Shown here: positions 43,522 through 54,166 of the stretch, one piece after another
Layout: each line of letters opens with the position of its first letter
How positions within the stretch are numbered: position 1 is the stretch's first letter
From: an uncultured Lachnospiraceae bacterium
Lineage (GTDB): Bacteria > Bacillota > Clostridia > Lachnospirales > Lachnospiraceae
Assembly: GCA_944383265.1 (NCBI GenBank)
Contig: CALWOX010000008.1
Location: forward strand, 62,001-126,000
DNA: 64,000 nt
Reading direction: 5' to 3'
Notes under the pieces: generated by a model
Told to the model about the DNA's origin: nothing
Databases searched by the model: none
What the model saw: only the letters and a program-made list of their open reading frames with translations
Made by a program: the position numbers and the translations under genes

Positions 43522-45282
43522 TTATTTGTCTGCGTCAAGCGTAAAATCAAATTCTACTCCATTTTTTTTATTTTTTACGCTGCAGGTCTGATTATGGGAC
43601 TCAATTATGGCTTTTACTATGCTCAAGCCTATTCCGCTTCCGCCATAGGCTCTCGTTCTCGCCTTGTCAACCTTATAAAATTTCTCCCAGATCTTGTCAA
43701 GATCCTCTTCAGGTATATTTTCACCTGTATTAAATACGCTTACCCTTATTATCCTTTTTTCATGGAGGACCTCATCATCCCCATCGGCTTCTCCGGGCTT
43801 TTTCTCCTCTCTTACGCTTATGATTATTTCCCGTTCTCCGTCAAGATGATTCAGGGCATTTGTAAAGTAGTTGGTTATGACCTCTTCTATCTTAAACTCA
43901 TCAGCCCACACATAGGCATGCTCAGGAGCTATGAGCTCAATTTTTGCCTCCTTCTTTTTTATGACCAGCTTTTGGTTTTCAAGAAGGCTCTTTATAAGCT
44001 CAACTATATCAAAGCGCACAAACTCAGTCTTATCATCTCCGAATTCAAGATTGTTCAGGGAAGTCAGCTGCTTTACCATCGTATTCATCTTTACAGCCTC
44101 ATCGACTATTACATTGCAGTAATAGTCTCTGCTTTCGGCATCCTCTGCCATTCCCTCCGTGAGGCCCTCGGCATAGCCCTGTATAAGAGCTATAGGAGTC
44201 TTCAGCTCATGGGAGACATTTGCGATGAAGTCCTTCCTCATGGCGTCGATCTTATTCTTCTCGTCAATATCCTGCAAAAGCTTGTTGTTTGCCGTCTTTA
44301 GCTCAGCTATGGTCTTTTCCAGCCGGTCTGACATAGTATTCATACTGTGTCCCAGTATTCCTATCTCATCCTTTGCATTGCCTTCGTACTTGGTTTCAAA
44401 ATCAAGGGCAGTCATTCGCTCAGATATTTTCGCCAGTCTGTTTATGGGCCTTGTGATTATGCCTGTGGTTATATATACTATGGCACTTCCCAAAATAAGG
44501 ACTATTATTCCCACTATGAGAAGGAATTTGTTGGTTATTCCGACGCTGTCGTGAATAAGGGATACCGGCATGGACATAAGAAATTCCGTCCCTCCGTCTG
44601 TAAAATATCCCCAGCTTTCCAGATATACAGTATTCGACCTTCTGTCAAAGGTCCTCTGTATTCTGTAAAAATCATTTTGATATATTATTTCCGCATTCTC
44701 AAGAGGATCAAACACCGGGTCGGAGAGAAGTCTTCCGTTTTCTGCAGTACCTGATGAAAAGCCTATATTGTTGAAGCTGTTTTTAAGATGGTAGAAAAAC
44801 GGGAACCTTATGCTGTTATCCTCGATCCCTGATCCATCACCGGCCTCGTTGCCGTTACCGGCTGTTCCGTTACTTTCTCCGTTGCTCCCCTCATCCTTGC
44901 TTCTGCTGAGATAATATCTGAGTTTATCCGCCATGAAGTCTCCCTCTCTGCTGGCGGCTATGACTTCATTTCCCTCGGAATCTATCAATACTATATTTAT
45001 ATTTGATTTGTCATTAAGCTCTCTGAAGGATGCCACCGTCCTTGAGTCCTCAATATTTTTTCCGAATTCCTCCGCAATGACATCCGTTATGCTTTTTCCC
45101 TCTCTCTGTATGGCAAGAAGGAGCCTGTCTATGGTAATGTAGGCTCCCTTCAATACCTCTACCTTGTTGCTCATGTAATAGTCCTCAAGGAAATACTTGT
45201 TGACCCCGTACATTGCAAACAGGATAAAAGCCATTATTCCTATAAATATCAGAGTAAATCTTGTCCTGATAGAATGCTTCAT
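43522..45282 (-). CDS. Sensor histidine kinase (HAMP, HisKA, HATPase)
   Basis: 586 residues. Two membrane helices (about 8-28 and 252-274) flank an extracellular domain of about 220 residues with a Gly/Asn/Glu-rich loop. Then HAMP (about 275-330), HisKA with phospho-acceptor in NVSHELKTPIALIQGYAEGL (about 360) and HATPase with VRVSVFNTGENI and GGSGIGLSIV. It lies 32 bases downstream of its OmpR-type regulator gene, a PhoR/VanS-like operon. The signal is unknown. Confidence 0.9.
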   Translation of the reverse strand: MKHSIRTRFTLIFIGIMAFILFAMYGVNKYFLEDYYMSNKVEVLKGAYITIDRLLLAIQREGKSITDVIAEEFGKNIEDSRTVASFRELNDKSNINIVLIDSEGNEVIAASREGDFMADKLRYYLSRSKDEGSNGESNGTAGNGNEAGDGSGIEDNSIRFPFFYHLKNSFNNIGFSSGTAENGRLLSDPVFDPLENAEIIYQNDFYRIQRTFDRRSNTVYLESWGYFTDGGTEFLMSMPVSLIHDSVGITNKFLLIVGIIVLILGSAIVYITTGIITRPINRLAKISERMTALDFETKYEGNAKDEIGILGHSMNTMSDRLEKTIAELKTANNKLLQDIDEKNKIDAMRKDFIANVSHELKTPIALIQGYAEGLTEGMAEDAESRDYYCNVIVDEAVKMNTMVKQLTSLNNLEFGDDKTEFVRFDIVELIKSLLENQKLVIKKKEAKIELIAPEHAYVWADEFKIEEVITNYFTNALNHLDGEREIIISVREEKKPGEADGDDEVLHEKRIIRVSVFNTGENIPEEDLDKIWEKFYKVDKARTRAYGGSGIGLSIVKAIIESHNQTCSVKNKKNGVEFDFTLDADK

Positions 45283-45314
45283 AAGCCGTGTTCATCTCCC
45301 GATGGGCCCTTCGG

Positions 45315-45986
45315 TCAGGCCTCAAATTTATATCCCATTCCCCAGATCGTCTTTATTGCCTCTCCCGCAGGTCCGAGCTTTGCCCTGAGCTTCTTTACAT
45401 GGGTATCTATAGTCCTTGCATCGCCGAAATAATCATAATCCCAGACGTTATTTAAAATATTCTCTCTGGAGAGGGCAATTCCCTTATTCTGCATAAAATA
45501 GTCCAAAAGCTCAAATTCCTTATAGCTAAGATCCACCTGTTTTCCGTTTACCTTTACCTCATGGGCAGTCTTGTTGATGCTTATGCCGGCGCACTCTATG
45601 ACATCTGATTTGCTCTTTCCCGTGCGCCTTAGTATTGCATCCACTCTCGCAGTCAAAATCTTCGGTGAGAAGGGCTTTGTGATATACTCGTCCACTCCGA
45701 GCTTAAATCCCTGAAGCTCGTCCTGCTCCTCGCCCCTTGCCGTCAGCATTATTATGGGTACCTTGGAAATCTTCCTTATGGATTTAAGCACCTCCCAGCC
45801 GTTCATCTTGGGCATCATGACATCAAGAAGTATGAGGGCGATATCCTTCTCAGAACAGAAGATATCTATCGCCTCCTCTCCGTCTGCAGCCTCATATACC
45901 TTGAATCCCTTGGCTGTGAGGAAGTCATTCACCAGCTTTCTCATTCTCTCTTCATCATCTACTATCAAAACCTTAAGTTCTTCCAT
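45315..45986 (-). CDS. OmpR-family response regulator
   Basis: 223 residues. Receiver domain with LIVDDEERM, phospho-acceptor Asp in ALILLDVMMPKMNG (about 55), and KPFSP; C-terminal winged helix with DLSYKEFELLDYFMQNKGIALSRENILNNVWGYD-like sequence and RTIDTHVKKLRAKL. It begins inside the last codons of the upstream UvrD-like helicase gene (22-base overlap) and precedes its kinase gene, so the three are likely cotranscribed. Confidence 0.92.
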   Translation of the reverse strand: MEELKVLIVDDEERMRKLVNDFLTAKGFKVYEAADGEEAIDIFCSEKDIALILLDVMMPKMNGWEVLKSIRKISKVPIIMLTARGEEQDELQGFKLGVDEYITKPFSPKILTARVDAILRRTGKSKSDVIECAGISINKTAHEVKVNGKQVDLSYKEFELLDYFMQNKGIALSRENILNNVWDYDYFGDARTIDTHVKKLRAKLGPAGEAIKTIWGMGYKFEA

Positions 45987-47878
45987 GGCAATCTGAATCT
46001 CTCCTCCGTGATCTCCGAAACAAACCTTGACTTTTTACAGGGCTTATTGTAATGATTTTTTGTGTAGAATATGTGAAGAACATTCCGGGCTCTGGTCATC
46101 GCCACATAGAACATCCTTCTCTCCTCCTCAATGGCTTCAGGGCTCTCAGCCTTCTTATAGGGCGCTATCCCTTCTATGGCATTTATTATATACACTATAT
46201 CAAACTCCAAGCCCTTTGAGGCATGAAAGGTCATAAAATTTACAAAATTTTTATCTTTTTCTTTTTTCTCCGATGCGGCCTCCTTTAAGGCTCTGCCGTA
46301 TTCCTCCCTGTATGCCTTCAGATCTCTGAAGCTCTTAATCCCCTCTGCGTGAGCAGAAAGCGAGTCAAGGCTGTCCATAAGCGCAGACTTATCTTTCTCC
46401 TTTGAGGAGCTTATGAGCCAGTCCTCATAGCCTATCCTTTTATTTATAAATTCAATGGCTTTTTCAGGCCTTAGCACTGAGAGTTCCGAAAGCTCCGCAT
46501 AAAGTTTCCTTATAGCCTGTCTCATATCGGTCCGCTTTCCGTAAAAACCGGAAAGTGTTTTAAAAAAGCTGTTTATATCCCTCCTGTCGGCATTCATCAC
46601 CGCATCCCTGCTTATATATCTCAGAGGCCTGTTCATTATCCTGAGAAAATCCGAGACCGAAACCTCCTTCCTTATTCCGCGCTTTAAAAGAGAAATATTC
46701 TCCGCAAGGCCGAGATAAGCAAAAATATCCGCCGCCTGACAGCTCTCAAATATATTGAGACTTTTTTCCTTAAGGGAAAATCCTATCCCCTCCTTTATAA
46801 GCCTTGAGCAGAGCTTTTCAGGAGTTCTGTTTGTCCTGTAAAGAATGCATATGTCAGAAAGCTTCCGCCCTGACGCAATATAGGACTTAAGCTCCTTTAT
46901 GATAAAGCGTATCTCCTCATCCTCACTGTCAAAGCCCGCAATATTTACAGGCTTAAGCCTTCCTCTGTGGGAGACAAGCTGCTTTTTATATCTGTTTTTG
47001 TTGTGTGAGATAAGTTTGAGAGAGGTCTCAACGATATCTGATGAAGACCTGTAGTTTGATGCCAGAAGGACTCTTTCGCATCCGGGATAATCCTTCGGAA
47101 AGTTCAGCATTATTCCGGGTCTTGCCCCTCTGAAGCTGTAGATGCTCTGATCGTCATCCCCTACTATAAAAAGATTGTTGCTTGGAGCTGCAAGAAGCTT
47201 TACCGTGTCGTACTGAATACCGTTTATATCCTGAAATTCGTCAACCAGGATGTATCTGTATTTTTTCCTCCAATATTCAAGTATATCAGGCCTTTTACGG
47301 AACATTTCCCTGCACTTTAAAAGCATATCGTCAAAGTCAAGTCTTCCGGTCTCCGAAAGTATCCTGTTGTAATCCGAGTACAGCTTCAGGAATTCTCCCT
47401 TTTTCATGGAACTGAAGCTATCCTCGCAGAGAGTATTCGGATCCTCGCCCAGGTTTTTAATATAGCTTATTTCCGAAAGTATGGCCTCTAAAAGCTCATT
47501 TCCTCCGGACAATGCTTTTTCTTTCCTTGATATGAGCTCCTTTATTATTTCTCTTTTCTTTGATCCGTCCGCAATGCTTGAATGAGTATAGGAGCTGTGT
47601 TTCATAAGTATCTTGAAAAATATAGAGTGGAAGGTTCCGAAGCTTATACTGCCCGAATTGTCTCCACTCTTTTTTATATATCTCTTTTCCATTTCATCCG
47701 CTGCAGCAGCGGTAAAGGTTATTACAAGTATGCTTTCCGGAGAGACACCCGCCTTTTCCGTGAGATATTTAAGTCTCTCCGTGAGCACTGTAGTCTTGCC
47801 TGAACCCGGGCCTGCAAGAACCATCATAGGCCCGTTTTTATGTCTTATCGCCTCAAGCTGTGCACTGTTGAAGTCCAT
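45965..47878 (-). CDS. UvrD-like ATP-dependent DNA helicase (short)
   Basis: 637 residues, shorter than UvrD/PcrA. Superfamily 1A motifs: FNSAQLEAIRH, Walker A AGPGSGKTT (about 23), DEFQDIN, GDDDQSIYSFRGA, LASNYRSS, MTFHASKGLEFDIVYI and VAMTRARNVL. The 2B region is reduced, and the PcrA C-terminal Tudor domain is absent. This subgroup is common in Clostridia in addition to PcrA; its exact repair role is unclear. It overlaps the downstream response-regulator gene. Confidence 0.88.
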   Translation of the reverse strand: MDFNSAQLEAIRHKNGPMMVLAGPGSGKTTVLTERLKYLTEKAGVSPESILVITFTAAAADEMEKRYIKKSGDNSGSISFGTFHSIFFKILMKHSSYTHSSIADGSKKREIIKELISRKEKALSGGNELLEAILSEISYIKNLGEDPNTLCEDSFSSMKKGEFLKLYSDYNRILSETGRLDFDDMLLKCREMFRKRPDILEYWRKKYRYILVDEFQDINGIQYDTVKLLAAPSNNLFIVGDDDQSIYSFRGARPGIMLNFPKDYPGCERVLLASNYRSSSDIVETSLKLISHNKNRYKKQLVSHRGRLKPVNIAGFDSEDEEIRFIIKELKSYIASGRKLSDICILYRTNRTPEKLCSRLIKEGIGFSLKEKSLNIFESCQAADIFAYLGLAENISLLKRGIRKEVSVSDFLRIMNRPLRYISRDAVMNADRRDINSFFKTLSGFYGKRTDMRQAIRKLYAELSELSVLRPEKAIEFINKRIGYEDWLISSSKEKDKSALMDSLDSLSAHAEGIKSFRDLKAYREEYGRALKEAASEKKEKDKNFVNFMTFHASKGLEFDIVYIINAIEGIAPYKKAESPEAIEEERRMFYVAMTRARNVLHIFYTKNHYNKPCKKSRFVSEITEERFRLPWKNLRF

Positions 47879-47897
47879 ATTTATGCGAATCTCCTCC

Positions 47898-48782
47898 TTA
47901 ATCGGAATGTCCGCTCAAAAATACCGCAAAGAACAGCTCTCCGTCCTTCTCCTCGCAGCCTACGCCTATATCGGTAAATGAGAATATCTTTCCTCCCTGA
48001 GAAAAACTGTTTGTAAGGATCAGGCTCTCAGAACTATCCGCTTTAAACCAGTTCTCAATGGTCGCCTCAGGTGATAAGGACCTGTCCTTTATCTCCACAA
48101 GGGCGGTATAATTCTCCCATCCGTTTATGGCATATTTTGACTTGTTTCCGTCAGGCCTTAAGCTGCTGTAGGATACTGTAAGCTCTTTGGCTCTCGTCTC
48201 CGCTCCCGCCTTAAGATTTTCGTCCACATTAAACTCCGGAAGTCCCTCTGACCTTCTCTTTTCATTTAAAAGTGAGACGAGTTTTGAGGCATAAGCTTCA
48301 TTGCTTTCATTTTCAGTCTCCGGTACAGCCGCCTCTGTCTCTTCTGTAGCGTTTACAGCTTCCGATCCGTCCTTCGATTCTTCCGGCTCTCCGGTTACGG
48401 ATACTTCCGCGATCTCCGTTTCTTTTCCGTCCTTAAGCCATACTCCGTCTTTATTTACATAGCTTCCGTCGGGGGTCGTCGAATCCGTCCACATAGCACC
48501 GGTTTCTTCATCAAAGAAGTAATAGTGGCTCGCATTTCCGTTTTCCTCAGGTATCTCCCTCCAGCCTGTGGTCATATTTCCTGTCTCAGGGTCAAAATAA
48601 TACCAGTAATTTTTGTCTCCGTTTTCCTCCTTTATACTCTGCCATCCCTTGAGTATATTTCCTTCCTCATCTGTATATCTCCAGACATTTTCCGTCTGCT
48701 CCCAGCCTGACGCCTGAGCGCTCACTGAAAACAGGACCGAAAAAAGTCCTGCGGTCAAAAAACTTACAAAAGATCTCTTCAT
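47898..48782 (-). CDS. Secreted protein with cell-wall-binding repeats and CAP (SCP-like) domain
   Basis: 294 residues. Signal peptide ending ...SAQASG (about residue 25). Residues 26-115 contain choline/cell-wall-binding-type repeats with the Trp/Tyr-Gly pattern (WRYTDEEGNILKGW, YWYYFDPETGNMTTGW, YYFFDEETGAMW). A Glu-rich linker (about 125-165) leads to a CAP domain (YASKLVSLLNEKRRSEGLPEF to the end) resembling YkwD/SCP proteins. It probably sits on the cell surface. It lies 19 bases upstream of the UvrD-like helicase gene. Confidence 0.8.
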   Translation of the reverse strand: MKRSFVSFLTAGLFSVLFSVSAQASGWEQTENVWRYTDEEGNILKGWQSIKEENGDKNYWYYFDPETGNMTTGWREIPEENGNASHYYFFDEETGAMWTDSTTPDGSYVNKDGVWLKDGKETEIAEVSVTGEPEESKDGSEAVNATEETEAAVPETENESNEAYASKLVSLLNEKRRSEGLPEFNVDENLKAGAETRAKELTVSYSSLRPDGNKSKYAINGWENYTALVEIKDRSLSPEATIENWFKADSSESLILTNSFSQGGKIFSFTDIGVGCEEKDGELFFAVFLSGHSD

Positions 48783-48927
48783 ATTTTCTCTGCCTCTCTT
48801 CTGAAAATTTTCCGATAATATCCTACAATATCCTCAGTATTACATATAATTTAACACAATTCTTTTTTATATATTTTACAAAAAATGTATTTTACACTTA
48901 CATTTCCATTAACAGCTTAATATAAGC

Positions 48928-48963
48928 AAAAGGCCGAAGACACATTTTATTATGATCTTCGAC
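48928..48963 (-). terminator. Terminator downstream of gltX
   Basis: Minus-strand stem GGTCGAAGA / TCTTCGGCC with a loop of about 17 bases and TTTTG after it, about 80 bases beyond the gltX stop. Confidence 0.65.
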
Positions 48964-49041
48964 CGATTGACTTTTATACTTCAGGTTTTATATTTTTAAC
49001 TTTGCCTTGCAGACTTATATCCGAACATTCTCCTGAAACAT

Positions 49042-50508
49042 TTACTTTTCGGGCATCTCTTGCTCAAGCTTTTCCACAGCTGCCTTAAGCCTCTTCAGGG
49101 ATTCGTCCTTTCCGAGGACCTCCATTATCTCTGTAGCTCCCGCAGGTGTCATCTCTCTGCCCGAAAGAGCTGTACGTATAGGCCACATTATAAAGCCTGT
49201 CTTGTATGTCTTCTCCTCTCCGTACTTCTTTAAGGTCTCAAAGAGAGCATCATTACTGAAATCATCCTGTGCCTCAAGAAGGGGAATCACATCATTAAGC
49301 ACCATAAGCGAGGTCTCAGGTGTGGATTTCATCTTTTTGTGGTTGTACATTGAGATATCATACTCAGGCATAGCTTCAAAGAAATCTATATGTCCCTCTA
49401 TATCGGGAAGTACCTCTATACGGGTCTTCACCATGTTTGCGATCTTTTTAAGATCATAGGGCTTTGTTATCACCTTTTTAAGGTAAGGCTCGGCAAGCTT
49501 ATAGAATCTGTCAAAATCCATCGCCTTGATATACTCTCCGTTCATCCATGACAGCTTTACCATGTCAAATACGGCAGGGCTCTTTGATATCCTGTGGTAG
49601 TCGAATTCCTTTACAAGCTCCTCAAGGCTAAATATCTCTCTGTCAGACTCGGGAGACCATCCGAGAAGCGATACGAAATTTACCACCGCCTCAGGTATGT
49701 ATCCCTGATCTATCAGATCTTCAAAGGATGAATGTCCGCTTCTCTTGGAAAGCTTCTTGTGATTTTCATCGGTGATTAAGGGACAGTGAATGTACACAGG
49801 AACCTCCCATCCGAAGGCCTCATAGAGCCTGTTGTACTTGGGGGCGGATGAAAGGTACTCGTTTCCTCTTACCACATGGGTTATACCCATGAGATGATCG
49901 TCAACCACATTTGCAAAGTTATAGGTGGGGAAGCCGTCAGACTTTATCAGTACCATGTCGTCAAGCTCGGAGTTGTCCACTGTTATATCTCCGTAAAGCT
50001 CATCATGGAAGGTGGTCTTTCCCTCTCTGGGATTGTTCTGCCTTATGACATAGGGAACCCCTGCCTTGAGTTTCTCCTCGACCTCCTCCTTTGAAAGTGA
50101 AAGACAATGCTTGTCATACTGCATTATCTCCTCTCCGTTAACAACGGTCTTCAAGGATTCAAGCCTCTCCTGAGTACAGAAGCAGTAATAAGCCTCTCCC
50201 TTTTCCACAAGCATTTTCGCATACTTTAAATAAATTCCCTGAGCCTGTCTCTCGGACTGGACATAGGGTCCGCAGCCCCCGTCCTTATCAGGTCCCTCGT
50301 CATGGATAAGCCCTGTCTGTCTCAGAGTGTCATAGATTATATCTACGGCCCCCTCAACCTCCCTCTCCTGATCGGTGTCCTCTATCCTCAAAAGAAAGTC
50401 TCCGCCCTCATGCTTTGCAATAAGATAAGCATAGAGAGCTGTCCTCAAATTTCCGACATGCATGCGTCCTGTAGGTGAAGGTGCGTAGCGTGTTCTTATC
50501 TTTTTCAT
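49042..50508 (-). CDS. gltX: Glutamyl-tRNA synthetase
   Basis: 488 residues, full length. Class I synthetase charging tRNA-Glu (and possibly tRNA-Gln for amidation). The HIGH-type motif is in [19 protein letters not shown] (residues about 7-25), and the KMSKS-type motif is KLSKRSG (about 250). The C-terminal anticodon-binding part carries the usual conserved helices. It follows the M14 carboxypeptidase gene with 32 bases between them. Confidence 0.95.
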   Translation of the reverse strand: MKKIRTRYAPSPTGRMHVGNLRTALYAYLIAKHEGGDFLLRIEDTDQEREVEGAVDIIYDTLRQTGLIHDEGPDKDGGCGPYVQSERQAQGIYLKYAKMLVEKGEAYYCFCTQERLESLKTVVNGEEIMQYDKHCLSLSKEEVEEKLKAGVPYVIRQNNPREGKTTFHDELYGDITVDNSELDDMVLIKSDGFPTYNFANVVDDHLMGITHVVRGNEYLSSAPKYNRLYEAFGWEVPVYIHCPLITDENHKKLSKRSGHSSFEDLIDQGYIPEAVVNFVSLLGWSPESDREIFSLEELVKEFDYHRISKSPAVFDMVKLSWMNGEYIKAMDFDRFYKLAEPYLKKVITKPYDLKKIANMVKTRIEVLPDIEGHIDFFEAMPEYDISMYNHKKMKSTPETSLMVLNDVIPLLEAQDDFSNDALFETLKKYGEEKTYKTGFIMWPIRTALSGREMTPAGATEIMEVLGKDESLKRLKAAVEKLEQEMPEK

Positions 50509-50540
50509 ATTAGTTCCTCTTTAATTTAAAGTGTATATTT

Positions 50541-51746
50541 TTAATATTGATAATATCCTTCAGCTGCATATTTGAGAGCATAAAGCCAGACAAACTTATT
50601 TTGTGCCCATATACTCTCCATCTGCTCGGAGGGCACAGGTGCCTCTCCCTTTCCTACCTCAAGAGTAACAGAAGGCGTGCCGGAGCCGTACAGCTGCACA
50701 TAATCCTTAAATCCGCCTCCCTCTCCGGAGTACAGCATTTGATACCCGGTAAGGGCCAACATGTTATTGGCGAGAAATCTTGATTTTTCTCTCACCTTAT
50801 TATTCTCTATGTCCCAATATATGACCTCGCCCATAGAGTGATAATTTATTACAGCCTTATAACTCCTGCTTCTGAAAAGCCTTGCCAGAGCACTGCTCTC
50901 AAGCTCCGATTCCGGATAGGCTCCGCTGTAATATGAATATGAGGGAACCTCTGCAGAGCCTTTAGCCTCAAGCCAGTTTGCATCAAAGTTCTGATTAAGA
51001 TTAACTCCCCTCGCATTGGCCTTCCATCTGACAAGGTATTTATCCAAGGGGTCAGCTGTCCTTCCCGCCGCAAGGTCATCCGCATATATCTTTTCTATGC
51101 CTTCCCTCAGTTCCTCATTCCTTATACCGTCAAGTCCGAACTGACTTATGCTTACGCCGTCAGGATTTGCCATAGGCACAAAATGCAGGCAGGTGTCCTC
51201 AAACATGTCCGAAAGCCGCTTCCCGTCCCATCCGCCTGTGTCATAATAATAAAGGGCATACTCTATCTGCTTCATCACAAGATTAGTCGTTATATACTCT
51301 CTGGCATGAATAGCTGCAGGTATTAGCACATGGTTTTTGGCATTAGGATTTCCTACTGTGACCTCGTAAATATTGCGTCCGTCATAGGTTGAGCCTATGC
51401 TTCTGTAGGACATATGGTCGGAATATTCCTTCCTCAGCTCCTCCAGATCATGCACCATAAAGTCATATGTGTACATATCGGCAACCTTCACTATAGGATC
51501 AGGCACCTCCATGGAGGTGAAATTCACCGTTCCTTTAGGAATACTCGGATCTATGGTCATTGCCCCCCGGGCCACCTTGCTCCAATCCGTCTCTCCTGCT
51601 CCCCCTCCCACAGCTCCGGGACCCGAGGACTGCGATGTTCCCGGCGCCCAAATAACTGCGGCATATGGATTTACCATGGGAAGTGATCCCATGGTAAATA
51701 TCAATGAAAAAGCCAATATTTTATTTTTTGTTCTGTTTTTAATCAT
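50541..51746 (-). CDS. Secreted M14 family zinc carboxypeptidase
   Basis: 401 residues. N-terminal signal peptide (about 1-30). Zinc ligands are visible in IHAREY (His-x2-Glu, about 155) and in VINYHSMGEVIYW (His, about 300); the catalytic Glu is in TLEVGKGEAPV (about 365). FVPMANPDGV and the Arg-Asn substrate clamp (RGVNLNQNFDANW) fit the family. Such Firmicute enzymes cleave peptidoglycan peptides (gamma-D-glutamyl-diamino acid) or other peptides. Its ATG overlaps the pnp stop (ATGATTAA), so it is the last gene of that operon or read through from it. Confidence 0.88.
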   Translation of the reverse strand: MIKNRTKNKILAFSLIFTMGSLPMVNPYAAVIWAPGTSQSSGPGAVGGGAGETDWSKVARGAMTIDPSIPKGTVNFTSMEVPDPIVKVADMYTYDFMVHDLEELRKEYSDHMSYRSIGSTYDGRNIYEVTVGNPNAKNHVLIPAAIHAREYITTNLVMKQIEYALYYYDTGGWDGKRLSDMFEDTCLHFVPMANPDGVSISQFGLDGIRNEELREGIEKIYADDLAAGRTADPLDKYLVRWKANARGVNLNQNFDANWLEAKGSAEVPSYSYYSGAYPESELESSALARLFRSRSYKAVINYHSMGEVIYWDIENNKVREKSRFLANNMLALTGYQMLYSGEGGGFKDYVQLYGSGTPSVTLEVGKGEAPVPSEQMESIWAQNKFVWLYALKYAAEGYYQY

Positions 51747-53931
51747 TATTCTCCGTCTGATCCGATTCGAAGTTCTTCTCGCGTCTCACTCTGTTTCCGG
51801 CGTTTATATCCGAGGGTCTCATGCTGAGGTTGATCCTTCCCATCTTGTCTATCTCAAGGACCTTCACTGTGACCTCGTCACCGACCTTTACAACATCCTC
51901 TACCTTTCCGACCCTCTTATCGGCAAGCTTTGAGATATGAATGAGTCCCTTCTTATTATAAAGGAATTCAACCTGAGCTCCGAAGCTCATAATGTTGAAT
52001 ACGGTTCCTGATACTACCATTCCGGGCTCAACCTCTGTAACTATACCCTCAATGATCTCGATAGCCTTCTCTATCATCTTCTCATCAATTCCGCATACGG
52101 ATACTCTTCCGTCATCCTCTATGTCTATGGAAACTCCGGTCTCCTCAATTATCTTGTTGATGGTCTTGCCCTGCTTACCAACCACATCACCTATCTTTGA
52201 AGGATCTATAGCGGTCATTCTTATCTTGGGAGCGTACTTTGAAAGCTCCTTTCTGGGCTCAGCTATAACAGGCGCCATTATCTCATCCATTATGTAGAGA
52301 CGAGCCTCGTGAGTACGTCTTATGGCCTCCTCAACTATAGGTCTTGTAAGTCCGTGGATCTTTATATCCATCTGGATAGCAGTGATTCCCTTGTGGGTTC
52401 CCGCTACCTTAAAGTCCATGTCTCCGAAGAAATCCTCAAGTCCCTGAATATCTGTAAGGACGATATAGTCATCATCTGTGTCGCCTGTCACAAGTCCGCA
52501 GGAGATACCTGCAACCATAGTCTTTATGGGAACACCCGCAGCCATAAGTGAAAGAGATGAGGCGCATACGGATGCCTGAGATGTGGAACCGTTTGACTCC
52601 ATGGTCTCAGATACAGTTCTTATTGCATAAGGGAACTCCTCCTCAGAGGGAAGTACAGGTATAAGTGCCTTCTCGGCGAGAGCTCCATGTCCTATCTCAC
52701 GTCTTCCGGGTCCTCTTGAAACCTTTGTCTCACCTACAGAGTATGAGGGGAAGTTATAGTGGTGCATGTATCTCTTCTGAGTAATATTTTCGTCAAGCCC
52801 GTCAACCTTCTGTGCATCCGAAAGAGGAGCAAGAGTACATATGTTAAGTATCTGAGTCTGTCCCCTTGTAAACATTCCGGAACCGTGTACTCTCGGAACG
52901 ACATCTATCTCAGCCGCAAGAGGTCTTATCTCTGATATACCTCTTCCGTCAGGTCTCTTTCTGTCCTTGAGGATCATCTTTCTTACGGTCTTCTTCTCAT
53001 ACTGATAAATAGCGTCTCCGAGAAGTCCGAGCCACTCCTCGTTTTCTGCAAATTTCTCCTTTAGGCGTGCTGTTATCTCATCAATATTCTTATCTCTCTG
53101 CTGCTTATCATCGCAGAATACAGCTGTTTCCATCTCCTCAGCAGGGACCTCAGCCTTTATAGCATCCATGAGCTCATCGGGGATAGCGCAGGACTGATAG
53201 CTGTGCTTTGCCTTTCCGACCTCTGCAACTATCTCATCCATCCATGCTATTATCTTCTGATTTATCTCATGAGCCTTATAGATAGCATCGATCATCACAT
53301 CATCAGAAACCTCGTTTGCTCCTGCCTCGATCATTATTACCTTGTCTCTTGTGGAAGCAACTGTAAGTGAAAGGTCAGACTTCTGCTTCTCATCATTTGT
53401 GGGATTGAATACAAATTCTCCGTCTATAAGCCCTACCATAGTCGCCGCACAGGGACCGTCAAATGGGATATCAGATATTGCTGTGGCAAGAGATGCTCCG
53501 AGCATAGCTGTGACCTCAGGCGCACAGTCAGGATCAACACTCAAAACAAGATTGTTCAAAGTAACATCGTTTCTGTAATCCTTGGGGAAAAGAGGCCTCA
53601 TGGGACGATCTATTACTCTTGATGTAAGTATAGCATGCTCGGAGGGCTTTCCCTCTCTCTTATTGAAGCCGCCGGGAATCTTTCCCGCAGCATATAATTT
53701 CTCTTCGTACTCAACACTTAAGGGGAAGAAATCGATACCCTCTCTGGGCTCCTTTGAAGCCGTAGCTGTTGAGAGAACTGTTGTATCTCCGTAATGCATC
53801 AATGCGGCCCCGTTCGCCTGAGCCGCCACTCTGCCTATATCTACCGACAATGTTCTTCCGCAGAGTTCCATGGAATAAGTCTTGTACTCCTTTACCAGTG
53901 GCTTGGAGTACGTATTGAATTCATCGTACAT
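51739..53931 (-). CDS. pnp: Polyribonucleotide nucleotidyltransferase (PNPase)
   Basis: 730 residues, full length. Phosphorolytic 3'-5' RNA degradation. Two RNase PH domains (KIPGGFNKREG and FTRGQTQ; GSTSQASVCASSL, GDMDFKVAGT), then a KH domain (IGDVVGKQGKTINKIIEETG) and an S1 domain (MVVSGTVFNIMSFGAQVEFL). It lies downstream of rpsO, the conserved order, separated by a terminator-like hairpin. Confidence 0.97.
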   Translation of the reverse strand: MYDEFNTYSKPLVKEYKTYSMELCGRTLSVDIGRVAAQANGAALMHYGDTTVLSTATASKEPREGIDFFPLSVEYEEKLYAAGKIPGGFNKREGKPSEHAILTSRVIDRPMRPLFPKDYRNDVTLNNLVLSVDPDCAPEVTAMLGASLATAISDIPFDGPCAATMVGLIDGEFVFNPTNDEKQKSDLSLTVASTRDKVIMIEAGANEVSDDVMIDAIYKAHEINQKIIAWMDEIVAEVGKAKHSYQSCAIPDELMDAIKAEVPAEEMETAVFCDDKQQRDKNIDEITARLKEKFAENEEWLGLLGDAIYQYEKKTVRKMILKDRKRPDGRGISEIRPLAAEIDVVPRVHGSGMFTRGQTQILNICTLAPLSDAQKVDGLDENITQKRYMHHYNFPSYSVGETKVSRGPGRREIGHGALAEKALIPVLPSEEEFPYAIRTVSETMESNGSTSQASVCASSLSLMAAGVPIKTMVAGISCGLVTGDTDDDYIVLTDIQGLEDFFGDMDFKVAGTHKGITAIQMDIKIHGLTRPIVEEAIRRTHEARLYIMDEIMAPVIAEPRKELSKYAPKIRMTAIDPSKIGDVVGKQGKTINKIIEETGVSIDIEDDGRVSVCGIDEKMIEKAIEIIEGIVTEVEPGMVVSGTVFNIMSFGAQVEFLYNKKGLIHISKLADKRVGKVEDVVKVGDEVTVKVLEIDKMGRINLSMRPSDINAGNRVRREKNFESDQTENND

Positions 53932-54046
53932 TTTAATTATTCCTTTTCCTTTCTTATCTTTCCAACTCTCTTCTAAGTCCTATATTATTTTAAACTATTT
54001 ATGGATATTTACAAGAGAATTTTATATTAAAATATATCCTTAAGTA

Positions 54047-54087
54047 CAAAAAACGCCCTCGGGAAGTTTTTCCTTCCTCAGGGCGTC
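54047..54087 (-). terminator. Terminator between rpsO and pnp
   Basis: Minus-strand stem ACGCCCTGAGGAAG / CTTCCCGAGGGCGT with an AAAA-rich loop and a run of six T. Partial read-through would give pnp expression from the rpsO promoter. Confidence 0.85.
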
Positions 54088-54166
54088 ATCTTTTTTGTAA
54101 TTTATTGCTTTATACGAAGCTGTTATATATTTCCTTACATTTATCGCTCTTATAAGATCCGGACAA